This document shows, piece after piece, positions 33,471-44,620 of a stretch of DNA of 64,000 bases. Every line of letters starts with the position of its first letter. Position 1 is the first letter of the stretch. Location of the stretch: positions 17,529,848 to 17,593,847 of the forward strand of contig CM045737.1 in NCBI GenBank assembly GCA_024760905.1, given 5' to 3'. The notes beneath the pieces were generated by a model. The model did no database searches. It was not told where the DNA came from and saw nothing but the letters and a program-made list of their open reading frames with translations. The DNA comes from Plotosus lineatus (lineage: Eukaryota > Chordata > Actinopteri > Siluriformes > Plotosidae). Both the position numbers and the translations under genes were made by a program.

Positions 33471-33783
33471 CAGTTCAGTTTATTTTCTGTAACCGTGTTA
33501 TCTTAATTAGGGTCGCGGGAAGGCTGGCGCCCATCCCAGCCGACTCCCGGCGAGGGCAGAGTATACCCTGGACAGCTCACCAGGCCATCACAGGGCGGAA
33601 ACACACTGACGGCTTTGCAGACTACTCTTGACGAAAGTCAGCGATGGTTCTTTTACATGCCTCACACCATAGACCGTGAGAGACATGGCCAGCATTTGAT
33701 AACCCAGTTAGCTGCCCTGGGGGGAAGGGGGGCAGTGACCACCCATGGAGAGTGGGACTTGAACCACTATTCCACCACTGTCC
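33471..33783 (-). mobile_element. SINE-A with tail L
   Basis: Minus strand: TTCTGTAACCGTGTTATCTT tail, ACGAAAGTCAGCGATGGTTC body, CTTGAACCACTATTCCACC decayed head. ATGTCATTA occurs at 33458-33466 and 33787-33795, a probable short target duplication. Confidence 0.82.
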
Positions 33784-33935
33784 TTAATGTCATTAAACAC
33801 TGTAATAGTTCTTTTGAAACAGGCATCCTTCAAATATTAGCAGAGTTTGCCCTAATAACTTTGTGAGAACTATATTTTGAATTGAATCGAGATAAATCTT
33901 GTTGCATCCTAGTAAAAACTGCCGCCAAACAAATA

Positions 33936-34632
33936 CAGTGGTACCTCACCTTACGATAGTCCCAGCTATTCAAACATTAAAACGTGCCATTCAAACATTC
34001 AATCAATGCACGAGCTGCTCTCCCATTGTCTATCTTCCAATATCCCGCCCCGCTGGCCTCCCATTGGCTAGGAGGGATGACGCAGCTCCCTTCCATTGGC
34101 TATCTCCGAACATCCCACCCCACTGGCCTCCCATTGGCTAGGAGGGATGACGCAGTTTCCTCCCATTGGCTATTATGGAGCACCCATAATGCTTTTCGTG
34201 TAAAGGACAGAGTTACTGTTGTTTCATGAGTTTTTCGAGTGTGCTCATTGCAACGTTTTCTTTTGGCTCTGGCTTTTAACCTTGCATAAACATTTGTAAG
34301 ATTATAACTCTGTTAAGAAGACATGGTCAACACACACGCGTGTGCGTGTGTGATTCCCAGTGCGAGTGAAAAGAAGAAGCGGGCTTGTGGCATGCGATTG
34401 AGTGATATCGAAAAGGAATATGGCCAAACCCGTCTACCATCAGTACGATATTGAAGCAGAATGGAGGCCTTAAAAGGTATTCTTTTATCATTTTTAAAGG
34501 GTTTAGGGCTAGTATTGGGGGCCTTGGAACAAATCACATGTTTTACATGTAAAATGCGGTTCAATTTACGAAAAATCCAGATTAAGAAAAAGGCTCTGGA
34601 ACGAATTAATTTCGTAAGGTGAGGTACCACTG
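33936..34632 (+). mobile_element. pogo-2 element, copy 4
   Basis: The ends are CAGTGGTACCTCACCTTACG and GTAAGGTGAGGTACCACTG, flanked by TA. The array of two 70-bp units lies at 34055-34170 (CCATTGGCT at 34061, 34093, 34131 and 34163; TGACGCA at 34078 and 34148). A short Tigger remnant (GAGTGAAAAGAAGAAGCGG at 34361 and GACGATATTGAAGCAGAA-like at 34444) follows. Confidence 0.88.
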
Positions 34633-34689
34633 TATCTGAAGATGTTTAGAAGTAATGTTTTTTTCTATTAAACTTCTTTTAAAATATAT

Positions 34690-34905
34690 TTTATTCATTC
34701 GTTTTCTGAACCGTGTAATCCTAATTAGGGTCATGGGGAGGCTGGCACTCATCTCATCCGACTCTAGTTGAGGGTGGTGTACACCCTGGACAGCTCGTCA
34801 GGCCAACACAAGGCCAACACTCACACAACCATTCATAATCACACTCACACTTATGGGTGATTTGGAACACTGCATGTTTTTGGATTGTGGGAGGAATTAT
34901 TTATT
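34690..34905 (-). mobile_element. SINE-C tail half
   Basis: Complement of the tail (GTTTTCTGAACCGTGTAATC, GGGTCATGGGGAGGCTGGC) plus GGGTGATTTGGAACACTGCA and TTTTTGGATTGTGGGAGG. The head is missing. Confidence 0.65.
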
Positions 34906-34969
34906 TATTTGTTTATTTGTGTATATGCGGGTGGAGATGTTTGGGTGGCATTTGATAAACATTACATGA

Positions 34970-35565
34970 TTGGATTAGCCCAACACGAAAAACTAAAATC
35001 TCAAAAACATAAATACATATGCAGTGCTTAGGGGGAGAAAACACAATCTACTATTTTGTTGGACCACATTTACCCTCGATTATAACATGTCCTCATCCTC
35101 GCCTTCCGTCTTTTGTTCATTCACCCGATCTGTCGATTCGCGGTCGTGTCGTTCCCCTGCAGGGGAGAAACGAATAAAACACACTTAGCTTTGTGGTCAC
35201 AATCTTGTACAACATCACTTTTATTTCCATCCAGTGTTGGACTCATTTTTCACTGACATTGTGCATTGATGACGGGAAGAACTGAACCACTCCACAAAAG
35301 CTTCTCCAGCACATCCTGAAAACTTTCAATAGCGTTAAGGTTAGAAATCTGGCGTGCCGGTAAATATGTAAAAATGATTTCTCATGCTCACTGAACCACT
35401 CTTTCATTATTTGAACCTGAATTTTATATCCGAGCTGAAAGAGAAGAAAGAGACCTTTGATGTGATAACCTCCACGTTCAGTACATTAAGGTCATGAGTT
35501 GATTTCATTTTATTCCCACATGATGATGGTGCTGAGCCTCAACCTGACCAACAGAAGCAAAAAAT
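34970..35565 (-). mobile_element. Tc1-like relic d
   Basis: The text follows, in order, the minus strand of a fish Tc1-like element: TATTTTGTTGGACCACATTT (35054), GATGACGGGAAGAACTGAAC (35267), CTTCTCCAGCACATCCTGA (35301), AACCACTCTTTCATTATTTG (35393) and CTCAACCTGACCAACAG (35538). It is strongly decayed; the DDE core and far end are not visible. Confidence 0.6.
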
Positions 35566-36326
35566 ACAATGTTGATTATACACTGCGATTAAGGCTGAAG
35601 GTGCTCCAACAAAATATTAGATTGGGGGGGGGGGGGGTGCAAAAGAATCTATTAATGTTAATTGTATGGCATTTTATAATATTTAGATGGTTGCTGGATT
35701 TGATGTATTTGTCGAGACCTGGTTATCCTATCCACAAGGTGAAATTTTATATTTTATAATGCATTAAAACTGTATGCTTTTTCTGAATAAATCAAGACTG
35801 TTCCAAATTTGAAGTTAGTGTAGCTGGAAGGTTTAATAATGTTGTACTTGGGATATTGCAGTCTTATACTTAAGAAATTGATCCTCACAACTTATTGAAT
35901 GCTGTTGCTGTAGAGGTTTCCTTCACTGGAACTGAGAAGCTCAAACCTGTTCCAGGATGTGTGTCGTTTGGACAAGTAAGGTCATTGAAGACAGGCGGGA
36001 GGACATTTCACAGAGCCCTGACCTTTCTGATGAACACAAATCCTGACAGTTCGCCAGTCCTCCTCAGCTTAAATCAGTGTACAGGCTCACTAATGCTCTT
36101 GTGGTCGATTGCTCACTTGTAAATAAGAAAAATTAATAAAACCTGATAGGAGATTTTCACTCATTTTTGCCATGAACTTGACCATTGTAAAACTTACAAT
36201 CCAGCGTTAGTTTTCAGTTGCTCGTGTTAACAATCCTGTATAACTGTAGTTGTCGTTCTTGCTTCGGATGAAAAGGGTCATCCTCGTGACTTCATTTAAA
36301 TATATTAGTAAATACCTGTATTTCTT
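35566..36326. other. Spacer with a possible Tc1 scrap
   Basis: A (G)n tract lies at 35624-35637. The piece at about 35893-35960 (GAATGCTGTTGCTGTAGAG, TTCCTTCACTGGAACTGAG) resembles another fish Tc1-like family, but the match is short and rearranged. No gene was seen. Confidence 0.35.
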
Positions 36327-36450
36327 AATTTCTTCCTTTCGGCTTTTTCCCTTTTTTCTCGGGAGTTGCCACAGCGAATCATCTGATTCGCACATTTGAT
36401 TTGGCATAGGTTTTTATGTCAGATGTCCTTCCTGTCACAACCCTTTAGCA
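36327..36450 (-). mobile_element. SINE-A RTE-type tail, 5'-truncated
   Basis: Complement of the tail only: TTTCTTCCTTTCGGCTTTTT, GTTGCCACAGCGAATCATCT, GATTTGGCATAGGTTTTTAT, CCTTTAGCAAGGGAA. Confidence 0.8.
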
Positions 36451-36486
36451 AGGGAATACCTGTATATTACTCTATATTTTACAGTA

Positions 36487-37013
36487 CAGGGATCCTTCAC
36501 TTTCTGCGGTTAATTGGGACTGAGATTCTCACGCGACCATCAAAATCTGCGAATACGACCCCTCCCCCCAACCCCCCAACCCCCCCCCCCCCCAGACTGA
36601 TGTATATGTGTATATAATATCAATAAATACATATCCAATGCTATAAATGCTTATAATAGCAATTAAACATTAAAAAAATAACAAGATGTAAATAAAATAT
36701 AAATACACACACATACAGATGGTATTGCGTGAGAAGAAGATGACACACATACATATGCGCACATGTACACAGATACAACAATGTAAGTAGTTTTGATGGG
36801 AGATTTTGGGTTGTTTTTTGTATGTTTAGGGTTTGTTTTTGGGGTTTTTTTTTGCACGATTGGCCTTGTTTTGTGGCATTTTTCTTAACTTTCCCCCGAT
36901 TCTTCCTTAATTTCCCTATTTTTTAATTGGATGAATATTTATTTATTTACTTTTAAAAACCACGATGCACTGAAGCAGCATGAATTGAAGCGCGAAGTGG
37001 CGAGGGATCCCTG
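36487..37013 (+). mobile_element. pogo-3 MITE, copy 3
   Basis: CAGGGATCCTTCACTTTCTG at the left after TA, GGCGAGGGATCCCTG at the right (the right TA is now CA). Same interior order as copy 1. The CA array is only a short ACACACACATACA at 36705. Confidence 0.85.
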
Positions 37014-37316
37014 CATATTGAAGTCGAAGTTATTTCTTTCTGTCTGATTGGAGATACTGTTTCTTATACAGACAGTTTAAAACAATATTGAATATTTTCT
37101 TATTGATGAGACAAAGAGACTCTTCATCTCATCTGAAGTATTTTTGGACTGATGATGCCGACACTTACTGCATCTCCCAAAACTGCCAGGGTACTGTTTC
37201 TTTATTTACATGCCCCAAGAACACTATCCTGCTGTGTTCCCCATTTCTTTCAGTTAGCTTATTTGCATTTTATCCTCTGCATTAGAATTGTGTGTATGCA
37301 GTTTGTTTGAGAGATC

Positions 37317-37382
<66 letters not shown>

Positions 37383-37644
37383 TATTGTCAGAATCCATCT
37401 TTATTCCTGTCAGCTTTTGTAAGATCAAAGCAGGTCCCTCTATCTCACCGCAGCAAAACTCTGAAAACTGGCACACCAAGACAGGCAACCTATTTTCTTC
37501 CCACTGGATTGTGCAAGCCTTTGCAGTAGAATACATGTGTTCCTGTACACGATATCTACAGTACAGTTTTGACGTGACTTAGAAAGTTAATGTTCTGTTT
37601 CTACAGAATACACTTCCTGGATTTTGAGAGCGACAATGGTCAAG
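37014..37644. other. Spacer with (TG)n
   Basis: Single-copy sequence around the (TG)30 at 37320-37379. Confidence 0.5.
37320..37379. repeat. (TG)30 microsatellite
   Basis: Pure TG array. Confidence 0.97.
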
Positions 37645-37870
37645 ATGGGGCGGCACGGTGGTGTAGTGGTTAGCACGTCCGCCTCACAGCAACAATGGGC
37701 GTTTCTATGTGGAGTTTGCATGTTCTCCACGTGCTTGCGTGGGTTTCCTCCGGGTACTCCGGTTTCCTCCCACAGTCCAAAAACATGCACAGTAGGTTAA
37801 TCAGCTGTTCCAAATTGCCCGTAGGTGTGAGCGAGTCCGTATGTGGCCTGGCGAACCTATACAGTAAATC
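37645..37870 (+). mobile_element. SINE-C, well-preserved head
   Basis: The head GGCGGCACGGTGGTGTAGTG plus GTTAGCACGTCCGCCTCACA, TGTGGAGTTTGCATGTTCTC, CTCCGGGTACTCCGGTTTCC, AAAAACATGCACAGTAGGTT. The B-box region is deleted (CAGCAACAATGGGCG). The tail is mostly missing. Confidence 0.8.
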
Positions 37871-38039
37871 ATTGTGATCACAGCTATGACAATCCCTGTA
37901 TGAGCATCATTCAAGCTTCAGGGATCGACGTCCATTCCTCGTGATTGGATGTAGACTTAGAGAGAGATGGTCAAGGTTCTGGTGAACATGAAATAATGTT
38001 AAAGCTGTAAAATCATCATTTATTTCATACAGGTATGAA

Positions 38040-38366
38040 TGGAGTCAGTGGATCGCTGATCCAAAAGGTTGGGGGTTCGAGTCCCAGTCTCCACAAAGTT
38101 GTCACTGCCCCCCCCCCCCCCCCCTGCAACTAACTGGGTTATCAAAGGCCAGCCATGTCTCAGTGTCTATGGTGTGAGGTTCATGTAAAAGAACCATTGC
38201 TGACTTTCAATAAGAGTAGCTGCAAAGCCATCAGCATGTTTCCACCCTGCGATGGCCAGGCGAGCCCTCCAGGGTGTATTCTTCACTGGCCCAGAGTCAG
38301 CTGGGATTGGCGCCAGCTTCCCCGCGACCCTAATTAGGATTAAGTGATTCCAGAAAATGAACTGAA
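38040..38366 (+). mobile_element. SINE-A with tail L, A-box missing
   Basis: Starts at GAGTCAGTGGATCGCTGATC, followed by the B-box GGGTTCGAGTCCCAGTC, a (C)n, the body, and the tail GATTGGCGCCAGCTTCCCCG...TAATTAGGATTAAGTG. The 5' end is truncated inside the tRNA head. Confidence 0.85.
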
Positions 38367-39162
38367 CATATATTTTTTATCTACACACTGTTGCTTTCAT
38401 TGAATTTTAAAACCTCAGCATTTATACTTCAGAATGATGACTAGTTTTAGCCAACTTTCTTCTGCACATATTTTATGTTTAAGTCTCCTAATTTATTCAT
38501 CATTACCATTTAATAAAATGTTAGACACATTAAAAATTAGGTGGTCAGTGTTTGACGGTGATTCTTTTGTCCACAGGCAAAGAAAAACGCACTGGCCTTC
38601 ACCGTTTTTTTTTCTCCCCCATACAATTTATAAGATTAAATATTCACTCAGGTTTATTTGTCTTCATTTTTGTCCTCAGCTTTCAAAATATATATACACA
38701 TAAAACTCCTTTTTAAACCAGATTTTAAACCACAGACTAACCTATAGAAAATGTCTGTCCCAGCAGATGCAGCATACTTGGACCTTATATAATAAAATCA
38801 TGTCGGTGCTGCATAGTAGGGTGTAAATAACAGTTTTCCCCAGCCACCTACACACTCCTACCTCCCACGCAGCTTTGGAACAAGCAAAAACACTGCAGCC
38901 TTGTCGAACTCCAGAAAAAAAACTGCATACAGCTTATACTAAATGTAGCAGTCCTGGGTGTTTAACACTTCCTAGCACTTATCAAGCACTTAATCATTCA
39001 GTTGGTTAATCGTCAGAGTATTATTCGCATGTGTGTAGTATGTTGCCAAAAATAGGAGTATACTTGGAGCCCATTGTGGTGCAGTATGCAATAATGTAAT
39101 TCTATGAATTATTTATTGAAGTTCAAGGTAATTAGATATAGCCTTTTATGACCAAAAGGCTA
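38367..39162. other. Single-copy spacer
   Basis: No gene or element recognised. Confidence 0.5.
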
Positions 39163-39173
39163 TAAATACAGTT

Positions 39174-39516
39174 ATCAGTTCACTTTCTGTAACCTCTTTA
39201 TCCTAATTAGGGTCACGGGGAGGCTGGTGCCCATCCCAGCTGTCTCCGGGCGAGGGCAGAGTACACCCTGGACAGCTTGCCAGGCCATCGCAGGACAGAA
39301 ACACGCTAACGGCTTTGCAGCTACTCTTGTCAAAAGTCAGCAATGGTTCTTTTACAGCCTCACACCATAGACAGTGAAAGAGATGGACGGCCTTTGATAA
39401 CCCAGTTAGCTGCTGGTGGGGGGTGGGGGGCAGTGACAACCTGGTTTGAGTGGGGCTTGAACCCCAAACCTTAGGATCAGTGATCCTGCACCTTCACCAT
39501 TAGGTCACCACTGCCG
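39174..39516 (-). mobile_element. SINE-A with tail L, 10-bp TSD
   Basis: TAAATACAGT occurs at 39163-39172 and 39518-39527. Minus strand: tail TTCTGTAACCTCTTTATCCT, body TCAAAAGTCAGCAATGGTTC, head complement CTTGAACCCCAAACCTTAGG. Full length. Confidence 0.88.
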
Positions 39517-39770
39517 CTAAATACAGTGGTGTGGAATGAAAATGTAAAATTTTTAATATATTAGTACAAGGCGGCCTGGTGGTAAGGTGACTAAGCATAT
39601 CCAAATCACAGCAAGAAGAACCTGGGTTCAAATCCAGGGGGAGATGAGAGTGTTTCTGTGTAGTTTGTCTCTTCTCCCCAGGCTTGTGTGAGTTTCCACA
39701 AGGTACCCCAGTTTCCTCCCACAGTCCAAAGACATGCACATTAGATTCACTGGCTATTGCAAATTGCCTC

Positions 39771-39779
39771 TGTGTGTGT

Positions 39780-39843
<64 letters not shown>
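39771..39843. repeat. (TG)n, left of LINE
   Basis: TG array with one TATG interruption, at the family's TG-rich position. Confidence 0.95.
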
Positions 39844-39844
<1 letters not shown>

Positions 39845-41845
39845 AGGTCAGGGTTAAACACTCTGCTACAGTATGACAGTAGACTGTACTACCTGCATCT
39901 GTTTCCGCTGCCTTGTGGATACCTCTTGTTTGGGAAAAGGCTATGGGAGTTAACCCAGACAGAAAATCCTGCAGCCGCATACTGCAGCAAGAGAAAAGAC
40001 AGGGAGTAAACCCTGAAAAAAAAATCCGGAGTGGGGCCCCAAAGGCGGATGAATGGCATACTTGTCACCTTCCGACAGCTCCTGCATCCTGATGCGTCTT
40101 CCAGCCGTCTTACCCTTGTCTTGCCACTGGACTCGGCGTCTCAGAACGAGAGAGTGAGTGAGGTCGATCCAGCAAAAGTCTCCTTCACTTTAATCAAAGT
40201 TCAGCGCAAGTCATGGCATCATCATTTTCCAAGTCCTGTGGCAATAGGGGAGCGGCGAAGCAGCAGGTGCGGATACACCGGAAGCTGTAGTCATGAACCT
40301 GCACACAGACGGCTCAGGACATGTGGTCGCTCTTCACTGGACAGAGACAGCAGTGGACTTCGGCAGCCTTCTGAGTGACCGAGCAGTCCTCTTTAGGATC
40401 GCTCTGCTTGCCTCCTTAGAATGAGGAAGGGGCTAGAAAAGGTGCCCCAAACATAGTCTGTCTCACCTCACCCTGGTCAGCATACCGCGGCAGGCAGGGA
40501 TCCCTTTTAGCGGTCGAAACACAAGAAAAAAGAAACAAAGGCACTCATTGTAGCTGTATGAAACGTAAGAACCCTGCTTGATAACGCAAAAGCAGACAGA
40601 CCAGAAAGATGGACTGCACTGGTGGCCAGAGAATTGGCTCGCTACAATGTTGACATTGCCGCTCTCAGCGAGGCACGCCTTGCAGATGTAGGCCAGCTTA
40701 CAGAAATTGGCGGTGACTATACTTTCTTCTGGAGTGGTTGCAGCAGTGAAGTGAGGTGTGAGGCAGGTGTTGGGTTCGCCATCAAATCCACCCTTGTGCA
40801 GAAACTAGCAAGCATCCCAGTGGGTCTCAATGACCGTTTGATGACAATGCAGTTCCCACTTGGAAAGAAAAGTGCAACCATCATCAGGGTCTATGCTCCA
40901 ACTATGATGAATCCTGAAGAGGTCAGGGATGGGTTTTATGAGGAACTTGACTCTCTTATAGCCTTAGTAAGGTCCGCGAAGCTCATTTTCCTTGGCGATT
41001 TTAACGCTCGAGTAGAGGCCGACCATCACACCTGGCACAAATTACTAGGAAAACATGGTATTGGAAACTGCAAGCAACTGATGCCGAGGTCAACAACAGA
41101 ATCTCCAAAGCAAGTAGCGCCTTCGTAAGACTCTGGAAAAATGTCTGGGAGAGGAGAGGAATCAGCATTACAACAAAGCTGAAAGTCTACCGTGCAATCG
41201 TCTTTACCACATTACTCTATGGTTGTGAAACTTGGACACTATACAGAAGGCACGAGAGGCAGATTAACCACTTCCACCTCAAGTGTCTTCGCAGCCTCTT
41301 TCTCATCCGCTGGACAAAGTACCTGACACAGAGGTTCTGAAGCAGGCAGATATTCCAAGTGCCACCACCACCATGCATAAGACTCAGCTGAGATGGGCAG
41401 GTCATGTCTCCCGCATGTCAGATGACTGCATCCCGAAACAGCTCTTCTACAGAGAACTCACTGAAGGGAAGCGCAAGACTAGAGGGCAGATGAAATGTTT
41501 CAAGGACAATCTGATGGTCAACCTCAAAGACTTTTCAATTGACGTCGAATCATGGAAGAGGCTCGCTGTCGACCGCTCTTCCTGGCGATGCGTCATTTTG
41601 TCAAGAGCCCAAAGAGCAGAGGAACAACGTGTCCAGCAAGCTGAACAGAAACGCCAGCGGCGGAAGGACAGAGTAACCAGAACCAAAAACACAGCTCCTA
41701 CCCACTCCTGCCCTACTTGTGGGAGAGGCTTTCTTGCAAGGATTGGGTTTGTCAGCCATATCCGTGTACATAAGTCCAGCTCGAATACCTAAAGTGATGC
41801 CTGTGGTCATACTCGAAGACGAGTGACGAACGAAGAGAACTATGA

Positions 41846-41848
<3 letters not shown>
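39844..41848 (+). mobile_element. Zinc-finger LINE, internally deleted
   Basis: A non-LTR retrotransposon with both ends apparently present but the centre missing. It has a leader of about 0.75 kb (with an open frame 40031-40378 of unknown meaning), an APE endonuclease, then a direct jump near 41072 to the C-terminal part of the polyprotein with a C2H2 finger, ending at about 41848 after GACGAGTGACGAACGAAGAG. Confidence 0.75.
40610..41792 (+). pseudogene. APE endonuclease joined to RT C-terminus with C2H2 finger
   Basis: The endonuclease reads from about 40622: LARYNVDIAALSEARL, AGVGFAIKS, RVYAPTMMN, FLGDFNARV at about 40990. Near 41072 it passes out of frame into AEVNNRISKAS, KLKVYRAIVFTTLLYGCETW (41190), then after another shift LRWAGHVSRM (41391) and finally CPTC...H...H with C-X2-C-X12-H-X3-H spacing at 41709-41771. 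The whole catalytic reverse transcriptase is absent, so it cannot self-copy. The finger is likely the nucleic-acid-binding end seen in related LINEs. Confidence 0.8.

Positions 41849-41897
<49 letters not shown>
41849..41897. repeat. (TG)n, right of LINE
   Basis: Second half of the TG tract interrupted by the LINE. Confidence 0.95.
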
Positions 41898-41900
<3 letters not shown>

Positions 41901-42309
41901 GCCCTGCAATAGACTGGTTCATGATGTACTCTGCCTTTGCCCACAGTCGGTAGAGAGAGAGACTTCAGTTTCCCCGCGAACCTAGTGAGATTAAATTGTT
42001 CCAAAAGTGAATGATTGAATGAGTGAATGTTTGAACAAGATATTCTTTGACTTTTGTGATAGAGTCCCTACAATTAAATGCAATATCACAACTCAAAATG
42101 TGTGTTTTGCAGTTATTTTCATAATTTAAACAAACAAGCCAAAAATAAACTACAAATACCAATATCAATCACATATAAAGAGTAAGTGCACCCTTACATT
42201 TATGTATCAGCCCCTTAAGTCCATAACATTGGAATTTTCCAAATTAAGTACCACTGAATAGAACCTGTTACAGGATGACCCTTCTTTATAGCCATATTTT
42301 GTAAATTTG

Positions 42310-42446
42310 AATGGCAGCTGAGGTAGGTATGGTGGCATAGATGTTGGCGTGTCTGTCTCATAGCAAGCAGGGTCTGGTTTTGAGTTGTGGACTTGAAGAG
42401 GGTACATCTGCATGGACATTCTATATTCCCCCTGTGCTTTCATGTG
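42310..42446 (+). mobile_element. SINE-C head fragment
   Basis: GGTATGGTGGCATAGATGTT, GTGTCTGTCTCATAGCAAGC, GACATTCTATATTCCCCCTG follow the head of the family; the rest is replaced by (ATT)n. Confidence 0.55.
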
Positions 42447-42567
42447 TATTATTATTATTATTACTATTATTATTATTACTATTATTATTATTACTATTAT
42501 CATCATAATCATCATGATCATCATCATTATTATCAATAATAATAATCATCATAATAATAATAATTGA
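42447..42567. repeat. (ATT)n/(ATC)n microsatellite
   Basis: Imperfect ATT and ATC repeats with ACT interruptions. Confidence 0.95.
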
Positions 42568-44620
42568 TAAAAGCTCCAGACTTGGCAGGCCTCAGCAAGT
42601 AGTTAGGATCTCCTGGGAACGTTTGGCGAATCTCCTGTCACAAAGTTATTTAACTCCCACCTCCGACAGAGCTACAACCACGTCCCGAAGGAGGCGAGTG
42701 ACATGGAATTCAAATGGGCCATGTTTCATGTCTCCATTGCTGAGGCAGCAGCTCATAACTGTGGCCGGAAGGTCATCAGTGGCTGTCATTGCGGCAACCC
42801 CTCAACCAAGTGGAGGACACATATGGTGAAGGGGGCTGTCAAGCTGAAAAAGCAGGCCTATTGGGGCTTATTAGCCTGGGGGATTCCCAAGGAATGAGTT
42901 GGCCTCAAAAAGGTTCTGGACCATCATCAGATGCCTCAGGAGGGGGGGAAGCAGTTCTCTACAAATATGATTTACAGTGGAAGTGGGGAGCTCATCACCT
43001 TGACTGAGGATGTTGTCGGGAGGTGGAAGGAATACTCTGAGGACCTACTCAATCACACCAGCATACCCTCAATGGAGGAGGAAGACCCTAGGGGTTTGGG
43101 CAGGGATCTGCCTATCACTGGTCACTGAGATAGTTAAAAAGCTCCTTGGTGGTTGGGCTCTGGGGGTGAATGAGATCCACCCTGAAAATCTCAGTGCTCT
43201 TGATGTTGTAGTACTGTATGACTGTCTTGGTTGACATGTCTCTGCAGCATCAGGTGGTCATTGGGGGCTGTATCTCTGGATTGGCAAACCAGGATGGTAG
43301 TCCCCCTTTTAAAAAGGGGAACATAAGGGTGTTTCAATTATTGTGGAATCATACTCCTCAGCCTACCCGGGAAAGTCTATGAAGGTTTAATGGAGACGAG
43401 GAACCGACCAATAGTTGAACCTCAGATTCAGGAGCAACAATGTGGTTTTCATTCTGGCCGTGGTACTCTTGACCAACTCTATGCGCTCCACAGGACCTTG
43501 GAGGGGGCATGGGAGTTTGCCCCACTTGTCCACATGTGTTTTGTGGATTTGGAGAAGGTTTTCGACCGTATACCTCGGGCTATCTTGTGGGGCATGCTCT
43601 GGGAGTACCGCATTCCAGACCCATTGTTAGAGGCCATTCGATCGCTGGACCCAGAGTTTGGTCCGTATTGGGAACACCCGGTCGAATTCGTTTCTGGTGA
43701 GGGTTGGAGTCTGCAAATGTTGTCTTTTGTCACCGATTCTGTTCATAATTTTTATGGACAGAGTTTCTCGGCGCAGCTGAGGCGTTGAGGGGTTCTTGTT
43801 TGGTGGCCATCGGATCTCATGTCTGCTTTTTGCGGATGACATTGTCCTTTTGGCTTCATCAAGCCAATACCTCCAGCTCTCATTGCAGTGATTCGCAGTG
43901 GAGAGTAAAGCGGCCAGGATGAAAATGAGCATCTCCAAGTCCGAGGCCATGGTTCTCTGTCAGACAAGGGTGAAATGCACCCTCTGGATTGGGAATGAGA
44001 TCCTGCCCCAAGTGAAGGAGTTCAGGTATCTTGGGTTCTTGTTCACGAGTGAGGGAAGGATGGAGCAGGATATTGACAAACGGATCACTGCAGCCTCTGC
44101 TGTAAAGCGGAGCCTATACCAGTCCATCGTGGTGAAGAGAGAGCTGAGCCGCAAGGCAAAGCTCTCAGTTTACCAGTCAATCTACATTCCAACCCTCACC
44201 TATGATCACGAGCTTGGGCAGTGACTGAAAGAACAAAATACAAGCGGCTGAAATGAGCTTCCTTCGCCGAGTGGTGGGGCTCTCCCTTAGAGATAAGGTG
44301 AGAATCTCAGCCATCTGGGGAGAGCTCGGAATAGAACTGCTTCTCTGCATTGAGAGGGACCAGTTGAGGTGGCTCAGGCATCTGCCCAGAATGCCTCCCG
44401 AACGCCTCCTTGGTGTGGTGTTTCGGGCATGTCCAACCGGGAAGAGACCACGGGGTTGACCTAGTCCCTCCAGCATGTTCTGTCTCTCGGCTTGCTTGGA
44501 AATGCCTCGGAGTCCCCCCGGAAATGCTGGAGGAAGTGGCTGAGGAGAGGAACGTCTGGACCTCATTGCTTAGGTTGTTGCCCCTGCGACCCGACCCCAG
44601 AATAAGTGGAAGATAATTAT
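42568..44620 (+). mobile_element. Rex3-like LINE, copy 2, 5'-truncated
   Basis: Starts in the linker after the endonuclease (SYLTPTSDR, TWNSNG) and runs to the 3' end CGACCCGACCCCAGAATAAG at 44588, then a GATAAT-rich tail. It matches copy 1 in the shared linker (KYDLQWK in both). Confidence 0.85.
42620..44590 (+). pseudogene. Rex3-like reverse transcriptase, broken
   Basis: RT motifs in order: QCGFHSGRGTLDQLYALH (43440), HMCFVDLEKVFDRIP (43530), a decayed LLSPILFI block (43725), LLFADDIVLLASS with the catalytic FADD kept (43823-43860), SKSEAMVL (43937), EFRYLGFLFTSEGRM (44020), ELSRKAKLSVYQSIY (44143), MSFLRRVVGLSLRDKVR (44253). Multiple frameshifts; not functional. Confidence 0.87.

Larger units (their letters stand above)
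39568..42022 (+). mobile_element. SINE-C split by a LINE at its (TG)n
   Basis: The head and body at 39568-39770 (GGCGGCCTGGTGGTAAGGTG, CACAGTCCAAAGACATGCAC) run into (TG)n at 39771-39843. After the LINE (39844-41848) another (TG)n at 41849-41897 leads into the matching tail (CTGGCCCTGCAATAGACTGG, GTACTCTGCCTTTGCCCAC). Head plus tail make one complete SINE-C. Confidence 0.7.

Noticed and set aside
35883..36110. A separate Tc1 relic
   Set aside because: TTCCTTCACTGGAACTGAG and CACAGAGCCCTGACC fit a fish Tc1 family, but in conflicting orientation and over very short stretches; kept only as a remark in the spacer entry.
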